A DNA stretch of 64,000 bases from Cellulophaga sp. HaHa_2_95. Lineage in GTDB: Bacteria; Bacteroidota; Bacteroidia; Flavobacteriales; Flavobacteriaceae. Numbering within the stretch: the stretch's first letter is position 1; each line of letters starts with the position of its first letter. Below the pieces are notes generated by a model. The model was given only the letters and a program-made list of their open reading frames with translations, did no database searches and was not told where the DNA came from. The position numbers and the translations under genes are program-made. Location: contig NZ_CP058988.1 in NCBI RefSeq assembly GCF_019278565.1, positions 2,046,001 through 2,110,000 on the forward strand, in the 5' to 3' direction. Shown here piece by piece: positions 62,769-64,000 of the stretch.

Positions 62769-63469
62769 TAATTTGTTTTTATTAATTGAGCTACTAGTTC
62801 TGGTATTCCTTCTACAGCAGTTTTTTCAATAATGGTTAAGTTGTTAAATGTATTTTTAGTGATGCTAGGTCTAGGGTCAACAAAGTATATAGGGGTGTCA
62901 TCTTTTATAAAATTGACAAGACTAGCAGCTGGATACACCTGCATAGAAGTGCCGATAATGATTAGAATATCTGCTTCCTGGGTAATTTCAATAGCTTTAT
63001 CGAGTAAAGGTACTGCCTCGCCAAACCAAACAATATGTGGTCGTAGTTGATGCCCGTTAATACATTTGTCGCCTATTTTTAAATCTTTTTTCCAGTCTAG
63101 TATTACGGGAGCTCCAATTCTGGAAATCTTGGTGCTTCTAACTTTAAGCAGCTCCCCGTGTAAATGAATTATAGCTTTGCTGCCAGCTCTTTCATGCAAG
63201 TCATCAATATTCTGAGTAATTATGGTGGTCTCAAAATACTCTTCAAGATTTTTTAATGCTAGATGTGCCTCATTCGGTGCTACCTTTAAAAGTTGTTTTC
63301 TGCGCTGATTGTAAAAATCTAAGACGAGTTTTGGGTTCTTTTCAAAACCTTGGGGAGAAGCAACCTCCATCACATCATAACCCTCCCAAAGGCCATCTGC
63401 ATCTCTAAAAGTTTGAATACCACTTTCTGCGCTTATGCCTGCACCTGTTAAAACAACAATTTTTTTCAT
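62768..63469 (-). CDS. cobB: Sir2 family NAD-dependent protein deacylase (class III type)
   Basis: 233 aa from the ATG at 63467-63469 (MKKIVVLTGAGISAESGIQT); the frame is open eleven codons upstream. NAD motifs GAGISAESGIQTFRD, ITQNIDDLHERAGS and catalytic HLHGEL are complete. The acyl-pocket Tyr and Arg of class III sirtuins appear in DFYNQRRKQLL, so it may remove succinyl or malonyl groups as well as acetyl. It lacks the paired zinc-binding Cys of many sirtuins. First gene of a two-gene operon, divergent from trmH. Confidence 0.92.
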   Translation of the reverse strand: MKKIVVLTGAGISAESGIQTFRDADGLWEGYDVMEVASPQGFEKNPKLVLDFYNQRRKQLLKVAPNEAHLALKNLEEYFETTIITQNIDDLHERAGSKAIIHLHGELLKVRSTKISRIGAPVILDWKKDLKIGDKCINGHQLRPHIVWFGEAVPLLDKAIEITQEADILIIIGTSMQVYPAASLVNFIKDDTPIYFVDPRPSITKNTFNNLTIIEKTAVEGIPELVAQLIKTN

Positions 63470-63528
63470 GTCATGTACGAATTTGATTATAAAAATATAC
63501 AATTTTAGATTTTTAGTATCTTCGATTT

Positions 63529-64000
63529 ATGATTGATTTAAAACTTTTAAATTATTTAGAAGAATTTATATCTGAAGAACGTAAAGAACGCTTTCTTCAG
63601 ATCTTGGAAGAACGGACGTATAAAATTACGGTGGCTATTGAAGATGTGTTTCAAATGCACAATACGAGTGCTGTTGTTCGTAGCTGTGATATATTCGGAA
63701 TTCAGTCTGCGCACCTCATTGAGCGTAAATACGGAGATCAATTAGATGTGCAAATAGCGATGGGTGCTCAAAAGTGGGTAGATATTCATAGGTATGAAAG
63801 TACAAGCATATGTATAGATACCTTAAAAAAAGAAGGATATAAAATAATAGCAACAACGCCGCATAACGATTCCTGTTTGTTAGATGATTTTGAATTTGAT
63901 GGTAAAATAGCCTTGTTCTTTGGAACAGAAAAAAAAGGATTAAGTGATGAAGTTTTGGAAAAAGCAGACGGGTTTTTGAAAATACCGATGGTAGGCTTTA
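63529..64000 (+). CDS. trmH: SpoU-family tRNA 2'-O-methyltransferase, 3' end cut by window edge
   Basis: The first 157 residues begin MIDLKLLNYLEEFISEERKE. The motif I region is VFQMHNTSAVVRSCDIFGIQ with the conserved Asn and Arg, and motif II follows as GKIALFFGTEKKGLSDEVLE. The remaining C-terminal part with motif III (from about MVGF) lies outside the window. TrmH methylates G18 of tRNAs; the N-terminal extension and ERKERF helix favour TrmH over other SpoU types. Divergent from the sirtuin gene. Confidence 0.9.
   Translation, partial: MIDLKLLNYLEEFISEERKERFLQILEERTYKITVAIEDVFQMHNTSAVVRSCDIFGIQSAHLIERKYGDQLDVQIAMGAQKWVDIHRYESTSICIDTLKKEGYKIIATTPHNDSCLLDDFEFDGKIALFFGTEKKGLSDEVLEKADGFLKIPMVGF

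Noticed and set aside
1..64000. Defence system, CRISPR array, prophage or insertion sequence
   Set aside because: I found no cas, nuclease-helicase, transposase or integrase genes, no regular short repeats with spacers, and no terminal inverted repeats. tRNA and rRNA genes were also not seen.

Overview
This window looks like chromosomal DNA from a marine-type member of the Flavobacteriaceae (Bacteroidota). The evidence is an AT-rich composition, a type 9 secretion C-terminal sorting domain, paralogues of the Bacteroidota-typical DUF4199 and DUF4252 families, a Reg_prop/Y_Y_Y sensor kinase, and promoters of the Bacteroidota form TTG-N19-TAnnTTTG. I see no rRNA, tRNA, CRISPR array, insertion sequence or prophage. 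Most of the window is housekeeping sequence in short operons separated by clear stem-loop terminators.

Layout. 1-6115: fatty-acid beta-oxidation (thiolase, a FadN-type bifunctional enzyme and a MarR repressor with a 26-bp palindromic operator), then a long-chain acyl-CoA synthetase. 6363-8963: a large T9SS-exported protein. 9221-14218: purL and an RsmB/NOP-type rRNA methyltransferase. 14386-16979: a YCF48-like lipoprotein converging on an ECF-sigma operon. 17232-23459: an MsbA-like ABC exporter, a phosphosugar mutase, a dolichol-phosphate-mannose-synthase-like glycosyltransferase and three tandem DUF4199 membrane proteins. 23626-29586: rpmE2, a GlmU-like protein, mtaB, a small GNAT, an alpha/beta hydrolase, a lytic transglycosylase, a TPR protein and rpmH, which is too short for a standard ORF cut-off. 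29694-38787: carB without its usual C-terminal domain, a large periplasmic-sensor histidine kinase divergent from an S1 sulfatase, and two small membrane proteins (DUF4345, DUF805).

38922-42808 holds the oxidative pentose-phosphate genes: gnd divergent from zwf-pgl, with a widely spaced inverted repeat between them. A decayed GNAT pseudogene follows, then a thioesterase, rmuC and an SDR oxidoreductase. 46848-53271 is a vitamin B12 uptake locus. On the minus strand it has a substrate-binding lipoprotein, a permease, a serine hydrolase and an ATPase whose reading frame has no ATG, GTG or TTG at its beginning. On the plus strand it has a 39-aa membrane peptide, a cobalamin riboswitch and a BtuB-like receptor. 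53399-59691 has two secreted lipoproteins (PKD-containing; S41 peptidase) and a second ECF-sigma operon with three DUF4252 proteins. The window ends with mscS, purB, a HEAT-like protein coupled to a class III-type sirtuin, and the start of trmH.

The least expected items are: (a) the ATPase with a non-canonical start; (b) a GNAT pseudogene inactivated by two stop codons three codons apart; (c) a possible orphan small RNA with its own promoter and terminator at about 4116-4328; (d) operator-like repeats at the MarR, gnd/zwf and kinase/sulfatase promoters; and (e) a TTG start for the third DUF4199 gene, inferred from promoters that lie inside the longest ORF. I did not find a clear new defence or mobile system.
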